Source: Candidatus Thorarchaeota archaeon | GTDB lineage: Archaea > Asgardarchaeota > Thorarchaeia > Thorarchaeales > Thorarchaeaceae | Reading direction: 5' to 3' | Assembly (NCBI GenBank): GCA_016840385.1 | Contig: JAEOSL010000026.1 | Span: 1 to 32,895, forward strand | Length of the DNA: 32,895 nucleotides | Shown here: positions 31,640 through 32,895 of the stretch, one piece after another | Numbering within the stretch: position 1 is the stretch's first letter | Layout of the letters: the number at the start of each line of letters is the position of its first letter | The notes under the pieces: generated by a model | What the model saw: the letters and a program-made list of their open reading frames with translations, nothing else | Told to the model about the DNA's origin: nothing | The model's database searches: none | Program-made: the position numbers and the translations under genes

Positions 31640-32895
31640 TGGCAAAATCTGCTGTCGTTATTGGTGCGGGGTTATCTGGAATTCAAGTAGCCCAGCAATT
31701 AACTGACCTAGGAGTCACAGTTCACTTGATTGAGAAAGAAGCAATCATAGGTGGACTCTCAACTTACTTGGGTCGTGTTTTCCCAACAGGGGATTGTGCA
31801 CTTTGTCTTGATGCTAGCGGAGAACTATTTGATGGCCAACACCGCAGGTGTCAATACAGAGGTTTAGTCACCGAAAAGAAGAATCTCAAACTATACACTC
31901 AATCAGAAGTCAAATCGATTACTGAAGAGGAAGGTGGATTCAAAGTTTCAATCAAATCCAATCCTCGTCATGTCGACCTTGACCGTTGCGTTGTTTGTCT
32001 TGAATGCATAGAAGTCTGTGATGTAGAAGTACCCAGTACGTATTGCGTAAGAGGAGGGATCAGGAAAGCAATCTATCGTCCCATTCCACAAGGTGTACCC
32101 TTAGCTCCACTAATAGATATGGAGAATTGTACAAAATGTGGAAAGTGTGTTGACATCTGCAAAGTCAACGCCATCGACTTCGAGGAGAAGAGTAGCACTA
32201 AGACAATCAAAGCGGATGCATTAATACTAGCAACTGGTGTTGAAGAAAAGATACCTCTTGATTTCCCTGGTTATGAGTACAGAACATGTGATGATATCCT
32301 AACCCACGCAGAACTTGCCAGATTGATAGATCCAGCAGGTGACACAAATGGTGTGGTCACAACATCAGCTGGTGATGCTGTATCAAAGGTGACCATGGTA
32401 CTTTGTGTTGGAAGTAGAGACCTCACTGCGTATGAATATTGCTCCCAAGCTTGCTGTACTTACAGCTTGAAGCATGCAGAAATGCTGCGAGACCTTGGAA
32501 TTGACGTGACCATTTGTTACATGGATCTACGTGTGCCAAAATCAAGTGAGCATTACCTTACTCAAGCCCGTGAGAAGGGTGTGAAATTCCTGAGAGGAAA
32601 ACCCGACAAAGTAGTTGCTCGGGATGGTAAACCTGTTACAATCGTTGAAGATACTCAGTCGCAGAAACTTATGCAGATTGAATCTGATCTCGTTGTACTT
32701 GCATCTCCACTTGCATCTCTAGGAATTGAAGATGCTTCTCTAAATGGTTTCTTTGCAGAGAATGGATTTGCACATAGAGTAGTCAGAGAAGGAAAGGTCT
32801 ACGCCTGTGGTACTGCCACGGGACCGACGGATATACCTACGAGTATTGCAGAGGCGAATGCTATCGCGCTCAAGGTATATTCTGATTTGACAGGA
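31639..32895 (+). CDS. hdrA: CoB-CoM heterodisulfide reductase-like subunit A, partial
   Basis: 419 codons are visible before the window ends; full HdrA is about 650 residues or more. It starts with the FAD loop VIGAGLSGIQVAQQL, then FPTGDCALC and RRC (a Cys-rich N-terminal site), a first cluster set CVVCLECIEVC, a second ferredoxin set CTKCGKCVDICKVNAIDF, ALILATGVEEKIPLDFPGY, the YCSQACCTYSLKHAEM segment typical of HdrA, and KVYACGTATGPTDIP. It carries FAD and can bifurcate electrons. ATG 31639 overlaps the hdrB stop and has GGAGGT 8 bases before it. No TGA codon is present in the visible part, so no selenocysteine is needed here. Confidence 0.93.
   Translation, partial: MAKSAVVIGAGLSGIQVAQQLTDLGVTVHLIEKEAIIGGLSTYLGRVFPTGDCALCLDASGELFDGQHRRCQYRGLVTEKKNLKLYTQSEVKSITEEEGGFKVSIKSNPRHVDLDRCVVCLECIEVCDVEVPSTYCVRGGIRKAIYRPIPQGVPLAPLIDMENCTKCGKCVDICKVNAIDFEEKSSTKTIKADALILATGVEEKIPLDFPGYEYRTCDDILTHAELARLIDPAGDTNGVVTTSAGDAVSKVTMVLCVGSRDLTAYEYCSQACCTYSLKHAEMLRDLGIDVTICYMDLRVPKSSEHYLTQAREKGVKFLRGKPDKVVARDGKPVTIVEDTQSQKLMQIESDLVVLASPLASLGIEDASLNGFFAENGFAHRVVREGKVYACGTATGPTDIPTSIAEANAIALKVYSDLTG

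Overview
The window reads as chromosomal DNA of an archaeon, most likely an Asgard archaeon (Thorarchaeota-like is my best guess; this is inference). Reasons: two Ras/Rab-type small GTPases, a longin/roadblock-like protein next to one of them, a PCI-like winged helix on a membrane anchor, secreted proteins held by a single C-terminal membrane helix, TATA-type promoters, and an hdrCBA cluster. The DNA is AT-rich and gene-dense, with many Shine-Dalgarno-led TTG and GTG starts. I see no rRNA, tRNA, insertion sequence or CRISPR array.

Left part (1-9.1 kb): the 3' end of the window's first gene (an amidohydrolase, minus strand) is cut by the edge. A five-gene minus-strand operon (4578 to 1416) encodes a small secreted Trp/Tyr-rich protein, a membrane-anchored protein broken by a frameshift, an ABC ATPase, an ABC-2 permease and a second membrane-anchored protein. 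Its layout resembles peptide export or self-immunity operons. A 615-bp gene-free stretch follows, holding a palindrome, nested inverted repeats and the second copy of a 58-bp repeat. Then come a large secreted beta-propeller-like protein and, convergent to it, an MFS transporter whose upstream region is dense in regulatory sites.

Middle (9-20 kb): a MarR regulator whose palindromic sites lie upstream of both itself and the MFS gene, two small unknowns, a secreted beta-helix protein, a DMT transporter, a CorA channel interrupted by an in-frame TGA, a winged-helix/degenerate methyltransferase fusion, a true methyltransferase, a PCI-like membrane protein, a TSUP permease, an SDR and a ten-helix internal-repeat membrane protein. 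The last shares a roughly 50-bp composite upstream element with the MFS gene.

Right part (20-33 kb): a helical TPR-like protein, a PhzF-family enzyme, GTPase plus longin-like partner, a GNAT, a Cu(I) P-type ATPase with two C-terminal YHS metal domains, a second GTPase, two DNA glycosylases of the bulky/alkyl-adduct type (YcaQ-like and AlkD-like) flanking a PadR regulator with its Cys/His-rich partner, and finally hdrC-hdrB-hdrA in a translationally coupled operon running off the edge.

The most notable signals are the secreted-peptide/ABC operon, the shared upstream element at two distant membrane-protein genes, the phased MarR-type operators, a recurring hairpin with a 7-nt loop at convergent gene ends, and two broken genes (CorA nonsense, operon frameshift).
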